NCBI RefSeq assembly: GCF_964204645.1
Contig: NC_134025.1
Coordinates: forward strand, 26,194,001 to 26,258,000
Length of the DNA: 64,000 bases
Direction of reading: 5' to 3'
From: Tubulanus polymorphus
Lineage: Eukaryota; Nemertea; Palaeonemertea; Tubulaniformes; Tubulanidae
Positions within the stretch are counted from its first letter, which is position 1. Each line of letters opens with the position of its first letter. Below the pieces are notes generated by a model. The model made no database searches, was not told where the DNA came from, and worked only from the letters and a program-made list of their open reading frames with translations. Made by a program: the position numbers and the translations under genes. Below are positions 48,001 to 59,410 of this stretch, one piece after another.

Positions 48001-51000
48001 ATTATGTAATAGATATCAGAGAAGCTTTAATGGAATTAGCTGGCAAGATTTAAGCGCGTTAAAAGACAAGAGTAAATTCTTCTTATGTCTTCCTGAACAA
48101 GGCGAACAGAAAGCTTTCAGTTACAAGGTAAATTATGATTCACATTGACCAGAGATCAATCTGAATAAATTCAAACATTTGTTTTATATCTATGGCTCAT
48201 ATTTTTCAGGTGTCCCTGGCTAAAGGTATTCCTACTGATCAATTTGAAGACTTGCCAAAGATGATTCCAAACTATACAATTCAGCTGCATCCGCCAGTCA
48301 TACTACACAACTACCTTCCGTATGATATTCAATTCGCGCTGGAAGGATCCGACCCCAGTAGTTTAACACATGGGGAGATGACTCCCCTATACACTGCTGA
48401 CTTGCATAAAACACAGAAACTGCAGATTCAGGTACATTTATAATAGATATACCAGTATGTCTTGTATGCTTCCATTACTCAATTATGGATCCCCATCCTC
48501 AATTCTCTCATTGTTTGCAGTTGAATGAATACCTGGGTTTGGACTGGTCTGGCAACCTTGAAGTTACCTCGGAAATGGATGAATTTAAAGTTGTATCGAT
48601 GGAATTAGACGCTGCTCATGACACTTCAAATGTCAATCAACAACTCAGCCTAAATGTTCACACAAACAATATTATATCCATGCATTTGTATGTCTATAGT
48701 CCATATTGGATTGTAAATAAATCCGGATGGCCGATTCAACTGAGGGTAAGTATCATTTAACTACACAGTATCTGTTAGTTTTCTATGATAGAACTCTATG
48801 GAACTTCATGATGATATTTTCTTATGTTACAGGGATCAGGATCGGATGCTTTGTTTGAAAATGAATCTTTATCTGAGCCAATTCTCTTCCGATACAAGAA
48901 ATACAAACGAAAAAAAGTAAACATTGAATCTAAGTTGTACATCAATATTCCTAATGGCTACTCGTAACTTGTATGTATCATTTCCAGGCTAAGATTCGTG
49001 TTTACAACTCCAAATGGTCGCATTCTTTTTCCTTGGACACGGTCGGAAGCAGCGGTGTCGTTATATGCAAGGATAAAGAGAGAAATCGAAAATACCAATT
49101 CCACTTGTACGTTCAGATGTCAAAATTAAAACTGACCAAGATTGTCACAATTGCTCCCTATTTCCTGATGGTGAACACTACAGATCAACCGCTACGGTTT
49201 ATGGAAGTCAATACAGAGGCTGACTTGTGGCTTGATTTACAACCAAATGAGGTATGAAAACAAATTCAGTAGATTTCAGCTCAAGTCATCATTGTCTATC
49301 ATATTCACTGTTATGTTTAGGTTGCTCCATTCTATCCAGTCACGGAGGACATGTTTGTCACTGTAAAATACGCTCAAAGTAAAGCCAACTTCCATTCAGA
49401 GACATTCCCTATCAAAATGAGCCATTCCTCTGTGCTACGTATGGAAAATGGGGTAAGAAAAGATTAGTTGCTTATCTCTGTCATGTCTATTCGGTCTGCT
49501 TATTCTTGTGATCTATCCTGTATAGACTGCTTTGGTTGTGGAGGTTGCTGGAGGAGTGGAAACATCGGTTACTGTAACATTCCAGAAATATGATCACGGA
49601 GACGCTCCTGTTCGCGTTGAGAATTTGTGCGAAGATGTCTTCATCAAATTCCATCAGAAGTATGCGTCTTTTTATGACGATTCATCATAGCATCTGTTCT
49701 CATTTCTAGGAGTTGTGTATTTAAGCTATTTTTTGTAGGAATCAGAGTCAAGTTTCGTTATTACCGCCATGTCAGTCCATCTTGTATACCTGGGATAATC
49801 CTACTTCAGAACGAACTCTCATGTGGAATGTTTATGGCAATAAAAAGAGGACAAGTTTCCCAGCTTTCATTAATAAGGTATTCTATATTCACACAATACT
49901 TACTGGGTATATCTTATTTCTAATGATATTATACTTGACCATTTTCAATGCCTCTGACTTCCAGGATGGCTTTGGCGAAGAAAGACTGTCTATTCAGACA
50001 ATTTCTGGTACTAATGATAACACTAAAGAGAGTAACCACGGTTATTCTAGTCCAGATGATGACAGCGAAGTCGACTCAGGGCTCGAGTCTTTAGCCAATC
50101 GCACAAGGACCGATAAAGTAGTTGTTTATTGGGCATCCTATCTAGATGGCTTACAAAGAGTAATGTTGTTTACACAAGATGAACGTGTTGCTAAAAGGGC
50201 AAAGAGGGTAAGTCATCCATCTTCATTTATATATGTGTCGTTCCTGAAATGAATTGAATGGCATTTCGACATTTTTGATAATGATTATTTTCAGATAACT
50301 GCTGCCGAGAAGGCATCAATGGCACTCTACTTATCATTAGACAGCATAGGAGTGTCTCTCATCAATAAACTGGATGAAGAGGTTGCATTTATCAGCTTAA
50401 TCAGTTCACCCGCTCTCTGGGATGTGGAGGTTAATGGTAAATGGAAAATGTTGAACATGGAACTGGCGTCTTGGCTGGAAGACCGTTATAGAACAGGAAC
50501 GACACAAGCCAGCCTTCAGGATTACATCGAGGTTAATATTCAATAATCCTTGTCTCTACATGAATGCAGTATGTTCACTATCATTGTAATCTATTATATC
50601 GGCGATTGTGATTTTAGCCAGGTGATCTGGATGATATTGATACTACAATTAATGAGGAAGTGTTCTTTGATTTGTCATTTGAGGTAGAACCAGAGCTTAA
50701 CAAAATGATTATTAAGGTTTCCACTTTAGTAGAAAAGCTGCATAGGTTCCACTGGCATGGTCAAAAGAGCTTCTCCCCTACCATAGCTGATAGCAGCTTT
50801 GTTTTCAATTAGACCATCATTACACACCCAGCAAGTGCTAGTGTGGTGTAGTTGGTAGCAGGGTGTTTGAAAATTTTTTTTCTTTCTAAGAATATCAGAA
50901 AAAAGCCTTTGTTTTTGTTTTCTTTTAGGCTGACTTGAAAGAGATGACTATGACCAAACCGTTTATGGGAAGTATCAGACGTACATTCCACCCGGCTGTA

Positions 51001-54000
51001 TTCTTCAGTTATCGAAAATCTGAACACAATACTGCTGTACATGTGAAGCTGCATAGATTACAGGTACTTGAACTCCGTCTGAATTCTCCATATACCATCA
51101 CGTACAATTGTCTTAATATAATCACGTTTTGATGATGTTTTTATTTCTTAGATCGATAATCAACTTCCCGATGCATATTTTACAACCGTGTTATATCCAA
51201 CACCCATCCCACATTACATACTGAGAAAGACCGGATCCAAGCCTTTTGTTGAACTCGCTTTTATGAGACGTCAAGTACCAGAAAACAGCATCGATGCATT
51301 TAAGTGAGGAACTATTTCCATTTCATAATGCTCGGCTATAGTTACAGTACAGTATAACGATGCTCTCAAATTTATTTTAGGTATTTCCAGGTGCTCATAC
51401 AGGAACTGAGCCTGAAAGTTGATAAAGGATTTCTCTTGTCAGTCTATGACATCTTTTCTGGTTTACAAGAACCGAAAAGTGAGGTAAGATACAGATTCAC
51501 CAATTCTTAAATGAAAAGATATGACATTTCTGATGAAATCTTATGATCTAATGTATCGTGATTTCAGAGCGTACAGTTGAGAGCGGATTTGACTATTGCT
51601 CGACGTAGTTTGAAGGAAGCGGCAAAAATCATGGTGAGAGCGGAAACAAATATAATATACACGCATGTAATAAAGTAGAAATGTACTTACTCCTTTGATT
51701 TCTTCGATTTCTTTTCCATCAGGTTGCATCCCGACCTCAAAAGATACTTTATGAACATTTACACTTGTCTCCATTAAAACTGAATGTCAGTTTCTCATTG
51801 AGCGGAAGAGTTCACGAAACTGATGAATCCAGTACATTCTCCGAGAACATCCTTGAGTTCTTCCTCAATTCTATAGGAGTCACATTCACAGAGGTCAAAG
51901 ATGTTGAGTTGAGGTATGTAGCAATGTTGATAATAAACTGTGAAAATTCATTGCTGTCTCTTTTCATGGGGTAAAAGATTTTGATGATTATCATTTTTCA
52001 GGATGGCATATTTCGACCGTAAAGGAGCAGTTCTTTCTACATCGCAGCTGATATCTGAAGTGAAATCTCATTACATATCACAGACAATACAACAGTTATA
52101 TGTACTCATTCTTGGACTGGATGTGCTCGGTAACCCATATGGCCTTGTTAAGGACTTCACACAAGGATTGGGAGACTTCTTCTATGAACCCTTTATGGTA
52201 TGTCTCAAGCACTTTCATTTTTCCTTCAATCAATAGAAGAAAGTCCAATCATTGTTTAGAAATTATTTATTTCAGGGATCCATCAAAGGTCCAGATGAAT
52301 TTGCTGATGGAATTACAAAAGGAGTTCTAAGCTTGCTTGGTCATACTGTTGGTGAGTTAATAGATATTTTAAATCTATTAATTAACTGAATGTAATGGGT
52401 ACTAAATCATACCATAGGATTTTCAATTTCAATTTTGATGATGTTTTTTTAGGTGGAGCTGCTGGCTCAGTGTCTCTCATTTCTGGGTCTATCGGTCGAA
52501 CATTGGCTGTTCTTACTTTTGATGATGATTACAAACGAGTATGTATCATTGTGATAAACTACCCCTAAGCATGTCTATTAACTAGTCAATTGATACTTTC
52601 TGTGGTGATTTTAGCGGCGTAGACGAGAAATGCAGCAGCAACCTAAGGATTTTCCGAGTGGATTGTTAAAAGGCGGAAAAGGTTTTGTGATGGGTGTAGC
52701 TCTTGGACTGTCAGGCGTTATCGTACAGCCAATTAAAGGTAAAATTCAATCACTTGTTTCAGCTTTGGCTCCAGAAAATACATGTAAATGTACAATATTT
52801 ATTGGCATAATTTACAGGAGTTCAAGAAGAAGGTGTGGAAGGATTTTTCAAGGGAATTGGCAAAGGTCTTCTCGGTCTGATCACTAAACCTGCTAGTGGA
52901 TCATTTGATATGATTAGTATGGCATTTGATGGGCTCCGCAGGTAAAGATATCAATGTTGTATGTGTCCCTGTACATGTGCATGTGTGTATGTTTCATAGT
53001 TACGTGAAAAGATTATATAGTGTTACATAGATATTTTCTCACTCCATTTATTTCAGAACGTTTTACAAGTAAGATTTCAAATAATGAGACATTTTGAATG
53101 TTTGTTGCTCGTCATGAATCTGAGATTCTATTATTAATACCACCCAGCTCTTACCAACATATGAAAGAACCTTGACCTATCTTCCTGACACTATAGGGCA
53201 TGTTGTGACTTAATTTGTCATAAAACGTTTATTTTAAAACTACTGATAAGGCTGCAGCATTCTATTATCCACTTCATTTAACATCAGAAGCTGAACTTCA
53301 CACAAGTTTTTCAGGATGTCTCTAAAAATTATCGAATACCGGCATATAGATGTAACAGTAACTTATAGCCCCCTCTGCTATATATGCTTGAGTATCTTAT
53401 TTAATGCATATACTTTTCACTAAATCATTAAATCAATCAATTCACTTGAACATTTAGAATGCAGTTACATATTAACAAATGAGGGATTAGGTATCATATA
53501 GATAAAGGATCACATTATTTTCACATTGATTTATCAACCTGGAAATATGATTTCAGTCTTTTTTTGGGTGTGCTTTATTGAAAGATATCAGCTGTTTTGA
53601 CCAAGCGAATTTTCGATTGTAGGGCTGCAGAGATGGGAGACCATGTAGTTGTACGCATGAGGTTGCCGAGATACATTCACCCCCAACTGGTAGGTGAACT
53701 GGATGATAACAAATAACAAATGATTTGTCAAGGTCTAGAATCTCTTGAATCTTACCTTATTTCCCTTTCTTTAATCGTAGGGATTGAGACCGTATTCAAT
53801 GTATCAGGCAACTGGCAGAAGATTACTGATGAACTTGAATAAAGGTGAATACACATTGTCTGATGACTATTGGGCACATGCTTCACTGACTAAAGAGGAA
53901 AGGTCCGATGTTGCAGTTGTGACTTCAAAGTAAGTATACTCAAAATGAGTATAAGTCTCGTTTGTGCTATATACATCATTTGAGTGATTGAACCTGCGTT

Positions 54001-54376
54001 TTGTCATTTTCCAGGAGGATATTGTTATTAGAGAAGTGTCGTTTCTGGGGTGATTGGGATGTAGAAGTAGATGAACCACTAGAGGCTATTATTGGTATTC
54101 CAGCAGTTGTTGACAAAAAACTTATCTTCAAAATATCAAAGGTAACATCTTAAGGCTCTATAGTGTGTATTTTTACAAATCTACCGGGTATATAGATTCA
54201 TCGAAATGTCTGTGGTCGTTTGTTTCTTTTTTTAGGATAAGACGTCTCACAGCATATTTGCGAGTGACGAACGTGAGATTGAAAGTGACGATCCGGAAAT
54301 TGTGAAGTGGTTACAGATGAAGATACAGTCTGCTGTTCAACTTTTGGAACAACGAAAACTTATGCACATGTGTTAA
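29949..54376 (+). CDS. VPS13: VPS13, bridge-like lipid transfer protein (A/C type)
   Basis: About 78 exons with AG/GT borders keep one frame from ATG 29949 to TAA 54374-54376, roughly 3,500 residues (human VPS13A about 3,170, VPS13C about 3,750). VPS13 proteins form long hydrophobic grooves that move phospholipids between membranes at contact sites. The start [20 protein letters not shown] is the chorein motif; [10 protein letters not shown] and [13 protein letters not shown] follow, then many repeating beta-groove segments, a VAB adaptor-binding region with repeated Asn/Pro-containing modules, the [17 protein letters not shown] and [18 protein letters not shown]2-C-like region, and a C-terminal PH-like domain. 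No UBA domain is seen, which argues against VPS13D. Introns are mostly under 150 bp except near the 5' end (31.6-32.9 and 35.7-37.6 kb). Whether it is orthologous to VPS13A, VPS13C or their ancestor cannot be settled by eye. All of the coding region is inside the window. Confidence 0.95.
30637..30859. repeat. Direct duplication of about 106 bp in VPS13 intron 1
   Basis: Copies at 30637-30743 and 30755-30859 share GGAATTAGAATTAAAT/AGAATTTGAATTAAAT, CAGGAG-CATTATCAA, TCTGACTTCATC, CAAATGTTTTAC and ATTAGTCG in the same order and orientation. They have diverged by scattered substitutions. Confidence 0.7.
39688..39748 (+). other. VPS13: VPS13 exon with FFAT-like acidic motif
   Basis: This short exon encodes [18 protein letters not shown]. 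The preceding exon ends in a strongly acidic tract ([11 protein letters not shown]). Human VPS13A and VPS13C carry an FFAT motif (EFFDA / EYFDAE) with an acidic lead-in at the same relative place, which binds the ER protein VAP. Here the core reads EYFYSAS, with Tyr in place of the usual Asp and an extra step before Ala, so binding may be weak or changed. Confidence 0.5.
46542..46616 (+). other. VPS13: VPS13 75-nt frame-neutral exon (possible cassette exon)
   Basis: The exon has AG and GT borders and is open in frame, encoding 25 residues ([20 protein letters not shown] then PWDTE). Skipping it would join the flanking phase-0 exons without a frame change. The donor GTGCCC is weak, which fits alternative use, and the proline-rich peptide does not look like groove sequence. 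Confidence 0.5.
47144..50531 (+). other. VPS13: VPS13 domain: VAB (adaptor-binding, SHR-BD) region
   Basis: About a dozen exons encode beta-sandwich modules, each carrying a conserved Asn-containing strand: [69 protein letters not shown]. In yeast Vps13 the invariant Asn in such modules is needed to bind organelle adaptors carrying PxP motifs. The last exons hold [16 protein letters not shown] and [17 protein letters not shown], as in vertebrate VPS13A/C. Confidence 0.75.
51152..54376 (+). other. VPS13: VPS13 domain: ATG2-C-like region and C-terminal PH-like domain
   Basis: Exons from 51152 to 52941 encode [71 protein letters not shown] and two Gly-rich amphipathic repeats ([37 protein letters not shown]). 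In known VPS13 proteins these bind lipid droplets and mitochondria. Exons 53623-54376 encode [15 protein letters not shown] and a PH-like fold with [15 protein letters not shown], ending [11 protein letters not shown]. Confidence 0.8.
53057..53068 (+). other. VPS13: Candidate 12-nt microexon in VPS13
   Basis: AACGTTTTACAA is bounded by a strong pyrimidine-rich acceptor (CACTCCATTTATTTCAG) and a near-consensus donor (GTAAGATT). The preceding exon ends in phase 2 (CGC AG) and the next starts GGCTGC. Inclusion changes LRR-AAEMG to LRR-TFYK-AAEMG and skipping also keeps the frame. It sits in a 0.68-kb intron, long for this part of the gene, between the Gly-rich repeat and the PH-like domain. Confidence 0.5.
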
Positions 54377-54567
54377 AGGAAAAAGATGCATATCTTATAA
54401 CTGAACTTAATATTCAGCTCAATAATATCAGGAGCTCTATGTCAAGTGTCTATAGCATATAGATTTAGATTCTTATTACTGTTTGTCAAGTCCTGTATTG
54501 TTATTGTTGGTATTGTATGCATCCAGTGATTCCTAGTGAAATGAGCAAATGCAAATCATTGTCCCAA

Positions 54568-54573
54568 AATAAA
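54568..54573 (+). other. Polyadenylation signal AATAAA, VPS13
   Basis: AATAAA about 190 bp after the VPS13 stop codon, followed by a TTATATTTTGT stretch. It is the first clear hexamer downstream. Confidence 0.55.
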
Positions 54574-55176
54574 CTTATATTTTGTAATACATATATAATC
54601 AATCATATCGCGCTTTATTTATGATGAATTTGTTCTTGAAATGTATAATGTGGTAGTTATATGCTACTGGTAATAATTGTTGATGGTGTAATCGGGATTA
54701 AGTAAGATATTTTTTCCACGAGCGCTTATGGCATTATCCTGACATTACATGTACATATACACCAAGCTAACGGGAGTGTGTGCAATTAAAAATTTTGATG
54801 ATAGGACGCATGTTCTCATGAAATAGTCTCGGGTATATGTCTGAAAGAATTACCAGTATGTGGTTATCGATATCATCGTATATGCGAGTAGTATGTGCAT
54901 GTATTGTTTTTATCGTGGGACCTGTAAGAATAGAGATACATCTTCAAACAAGTAACTCCATTTTGATTACAATACGCGATAGAGTTAACTCCGATATCTC
55001 TACTCTAAACATTATATGAGTTCCGTTTCCAATTACCTCAATTGAAATTAATCCTGATGGTGTATACTAGAGTGAAACTAGACGCAGGGGTTATGATTAA
55101 AGTCAAACTGCCTCTGATGTGATCGATTATGCATTCCTCTTAGTTTCAAATAAATTTATAGATATGATATAAATAA

Positions 55177-55227
<51 letters not shown>

Positions 55228-58200
55228 GTGGTAATGGTATTATCATTATTAATATTCCATGTATTATTATTCAGATGTATGTGATGAAACTATTGTGATA
55301 TGTAACTTATGACTAAGATATATATATATATATATATATGTATGTATTGTGGAGGTAAATTACAGATATGAAACGAGGTGGTTGTTGTAAATAATCTTAA
55401 TAACATCCTTCTTCAAGGGTTTAAGTTATCGCTTCTGTATGATGTTCATGTACTTACTTTCTTCCCGCTGCTATTTTTGAATTTGACTTTCGACTGAAAT
55501 CCAGCGCCCTGTAGCACATTTTATCCCTGATCAGTTCAATCATTTTGGTTGATACATAACTTCATAAAAGGAAGCCAATTTTTGGACTGGACTTATGAAG
55601 GTGCAATGGGACCGTGTGATGCTTAATTCTTAATACATGCTATACTGAATTATCCATCGTAGATGTTTTAGTACATTTTTCTCATCTGAAAAATCGATTA
55701 ATTCATTATGGCAATGTGGTAAGCGATGTGAGCTTAATTCATCATAAAATATTGATGAATACTGAAAAACTGAGATTGAATTACATTGTCTCAATTAATT
55801 ATATCACTATTACTGCAAATCACAGTCACTCTTACCTAAAACTGCATATCAAACAACGTTTTATTTTTGTATATTTTTTGGAAAATCTACAAATATTTTT
55901 AACGATATTCTTTATCGCTTCTCATGCTTACTCTATTTTATGCAGTTGTTATTCTAAATCAAGAGATATTTTATCATCCCATTATATTCGGGATCGTAAT
56001 ATTTGGAAGTTGGAATTTGCGATTTGGTAATGATTATGTATTCTAGATTAGATTTTTGTTTTAATGAAATCAGAGTATTTGTTATCAGTCTTTTTATCGA
56101 GGAAGAAATACATAGGGCAAGGAACAATCGACTGACTATGATGTATTGTGTTACAATCGTCTTTATTTATTATCGGTTGTTAGAGGTTTTCCCGTTAAGT
56201 TTTATATCGTGTCAATTAGAAATATTTCCTTGATTTATTGTACATATTTGTGAATACATATTATACAATAAAGATAAAGACAATAATGATACACAAGAAA
56301 AAAAACTTTCCAACTTCATTTATCTGTTGGTTATCTGGTGCTTCTCCAAATTCGGTTGCTGTTTGTAGTGCACCTTATTTTACATTTAAGCTCTACTTAG
56401 GGGGAGGGGTGCGAGTCCTGTGGGGATGATTTTGATTTCCAGTGTGGATGATGATGATTTGGTTGTGAACTTGTGATATCCTGTTCCCATTCAAATGGCG
56501 AAACAACGGAAGACCATAAACACCAGAAAAGGAAATACATCCATGAATTGAAATTGTGTTCATTCCCTGTTCAAATTACTCTTAAAGTGTAGCTAATTGA
56601 TTGACGTAATACTTAGCTAATGTTATTGAACTAATTTAGAAACGACTGTATTTACTCTGGGTCAAGAAAACCTGACTCTCGGCGACTAAAACAGTCGTTT
56701 CTTACACGCGTTAACGTTAGACGAATAATTACGTTGTCTTATTAATTAGTTTGCGAGTAATTTGAACATGTTTTGAATTTATATGTACATTTTTAGAGGT
56801 CTCTATTTCGATTTCGGGAGGTTTTTGAAATTTTCCCAAGAGTTTAAAGGGTATTCCGAAGTTTTGCGCCAGCTGTCGGAATTTCAGTGAACTAAATTGA
56901 CAATGGAATCTTTGTATAGAATTGATATAGATTTTCAGATACGTATGGTATGAACTGAGAATGCTACTGCGGCATGCGAGGTGATCTTCTTCGGGAGATT
57001 AAAGGTTCGAGAACGTACCAGTATCAAAACGCTTGCAAATAAGTTTATAAATTCTTGCAAATTGCTACTCAACTGTTTTCAGAAATTATATTTTTTACTG
57101 AAAACAAGTACATTTGAGTAATGTAACGCACTGAGTAGTGTGGATGCTGAATAGGGGATACACCGGGTGTTTAGGTTTGAAACCGATCAATTGGTACTGC
57201 CGATGATTAGTCTGATCGCTGAATAAAGTGTTCCCAACGGTCGGAGAGCACAACTGAAAATAACCCTAGGAAAAATGAAAGCTGTTGTGGGGACCGAGCA
57301 CCGTGTGCTCATCTCTAAATCCACACAACGAGATGCCCAGTGTTTCCCAACCATTCCGCATTATTCTAATGCTAAACGTCATAAACTACGTTTTGTGTGT
57401 AGAATCACGCAATTACGAAACGAGTATGCAGCCTTTTCACATTAAATATACATATTTCCGATTTTTCTACCTCCATAAAGGCACCATTATGGCTGAAACC
57501 CGCTGAGGTGCTTTGCAGCATTAAGTTCTGCTCTTTCGTGAACTAATTATCTAAATTATCAATTTCAGCTTTCTAGATTTTCTTCTATTCACGGTAACAC
57601 GGTAACACGTCAACCCCATACGAATAATTTGCGGCACCCTTCGGAGAGATGTCGTATCCGCACAGCGAGAAGCATTTTCTATCAACCAAGGAAAATCAAT
57701 TCTCGTAATTAACCAATTTAGATAGTAGTAGTGGAGGTATATGCATACTCATGCAAGTTTTATGCACTGCCTGATTAGTAACTGAAAAAGATCAGCAGGT
57801 AATATTCTTTTTTAGTCAAATCGCGAGACAAGATGTGAGATTAGGCTATACGCATACGTATATACGTAGAAAAGTGCGAAAGTGAATTCATTCGTCTTTT
57901 ATCATTTATCATAGATTTATATCTACTTTTTTGAAATCCCGTCCCAGAACAGAACTATCATAGTCAAAACAGATTTACACGTAACAGGAAAAGTAAGAGA
58001 AATCTGTGAAATGTTAGCGAATAAAATCTAAAATCTATTTTTAAAAGTGTTCGTTTTTCAACGGATATTTTCAACAGTTCGCTCTGATTTAAAAATGCAG
58101 CTTGAATGAAATTGGAATCAATTCTAAATGTTCCGAAATTGTCTTGAATTTCGGCCTGACACACATACGCAAAAATGTTTTCTATTCCAGAGACTTTCAC

Positions 58201-58285
58201 CTGCTCATTCATACATTTAAAAACACTCACTGCGTTTATGAATAAAAAATGAGAAATATAGATTTTATTCATTGTTCAACGCATA
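54574..58285. other. Spacer between VPS13 and the ankyrin gene
   Basis: No gene recognised. The region holds AT microsatellites near 55.2 and 55.3 kb and a 12-bp inverted repeat (AGAAACGACTGT / ACAGTCGTTTCT) at 56638-56702. The 102-codon minus-strand frame at 57964-58272 is low-complexity and resembles nothing; part of it is probably the 3' UTR of the ankyrin gene. Confidence 0.4.
55181..55225. repeat. (AT)n microsatellite
   Basis: About 22 uninterrupted AT units follow an AAATAAATAA run. A second, shorter AT run lies at 55318-55339. Confidence 0.95.
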
Positions 58286-59410
58286 TTACATGATTGTGCA
58301 AATGGAAGACGGTTCCATTTCTGGTTTTTTCAGGTTATTTTTCATACAATCGTTTGCAGTAATAACTCTGGATATCTTAGATACATTCTGATAATTATCG
58401 GTCGATGATATCGATGTAATCGATTCAGAGTCGTTGGTTTTATCTGATCGATCAGTTTTATATTGATCAGGGTCGTTGTCTTGTTCGCCATTGCCCGCGG
58501 GGGTAAGGACATATTTTCGGATAAAACCCCAGTATTTATCCGGGGTGCTATGATCTATCGGTAACAATCGTAAAACGTGTTTATGTCCCATACTCGCGGC
58601 CGCATCGCGTAAACTCCGCGGATACCCGATCGTTAGGCAATTCGTCTGATACGACACATCTTTCATATAAACATCTATATTTTTATTATTGAGCAGTTCT
58701 TCCATTCGAAGTTCGTCTCCAGCTAGCGTGGCGTGTATGAATTCCAGGCTAGCTCGATTTTGTTCCAGAAGCTCGACTATACTCAACTTTCTGTTATTTT
58801 CTCGGGCGTAACGAATTAAACTCTTACCATCTCGCGATACGCGAATGCGACACCAAGAATTTACCAAACGTTCCGCTAAATCGAGATCGTTCCTTTCCAC
58901 AGCTCCCCATAATCCCGGTTCGAACTTCTGATACCAATGCAACACTTCTAGTTCGAATGGACTGTGGGACTCGTCGATAATCCCTCTGTCCGATACTGGG
59001 CTACAATCGGCTCCGCATCGAATCAATGCAACTACAACATCTGGAAGCATCTTTTCAAGCGCCTGATGCAAGGCCATCTTACCCTTGTAATCCCGAGCAT
59101 TCACATCAACTCCGGCATTTGATAATAGATAGATCATCTGAATATACTGGTTCTCGGTGGAAGAATGGACATTATCTAATACAGTATGTAGATACGTTGT
59201 ACCAAATTCATCATCTCTTTCCAGTGAATTTTGTCCCATTTGTAAACATAGCAACAACTGTTCCGGACAAGCTGCACATATCGCCCGATATATCGGAGTT
59301 CGTCGGTAACTGGGGGTTTCAATATCCAACTGGAATTCATCCATCCACGCTGTTGATGTCGTATCGTCGCACAAAAAATCATATATATCTCCTATTGCAC
59401 GAAAACTCAT
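58286..59410 (-). CDS. Ankyrin-repeat protein with C-terminal CaaX box
   Basis: An intronless 374-residue frame. Ankyrin repeats run from about residue 35 to 145: TPIYRAICAACPEQLLLCLQ, DDEFGTTYLHTVLDN, IYLLSNAGVDVNARDYKGKM with ALHQALEK, and VVVALIRCGADCSPV. A second, degenerate set spans about 178-295 (LWGAVERNDLDLAERLVNSW, LEFIHATLAGDELRMEELLN, SLRDAAASMGHKHVLRLL). A Ser/Asp/Asn-rich linker then leads to the last four residues, CTIM, which fit the CaaX prenylation consensus with Met favouring farnesylation. I infer a membrane-tethered scaffold; partners are unknown. The start Met lies 34 residues before the first repeat and gives a sensible N-terminus. I do not recognise a vertebrate orthologue. 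The plus-strand frame overlapping its 5' end is a shadow. Confidence 0.85.
   Translation of the reverse strand: MSFRAIGDIYDFLCDDTTSTAWMDEFQLDIETPSYRRTPIYRAICAACPEQLLLCLQMGQNSLERDDEFGTTYLHTVLDNVHSSTENQYIQMIYLLSNAGVDVNARDYKGKMALHQALEKMLPDVVVALIRCGADCSPVSDRGIIDESHSPFELEVLHWYQKFEPGLWGAVERNDLDLAERLVNSWCRIRVSRDGKSLIRYARENNRKLSIVELLEQNRASLEFIHATLAGDELRMEELLNNKNIDVYMKDVSYQTNCLTIGYPRSLRDAAASMGHKHVLRLLPIDHSTPDKYWGFIRKYVLTPAGNGEQDNDPDQYKTDRSDKTNDSESITSISSTDNYQNVSKISRVITANDCMKNNLKKPEMEPSSICTIM

Noticed and set aside
29949-54376. VPS13D or VPS13B identity for the large gene
   Set aside because: No UBA domain is seen, and the chorein start, FFAT position and Gly-rich C-terminal repeats match the A/C type better.
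57964-58272. Minus-strand 102-codon frame just downstream of the ankyrin gene
   Set aside because: No domain, biased composition and no splice link to the ankyrin frame; most likely 3' UTR.
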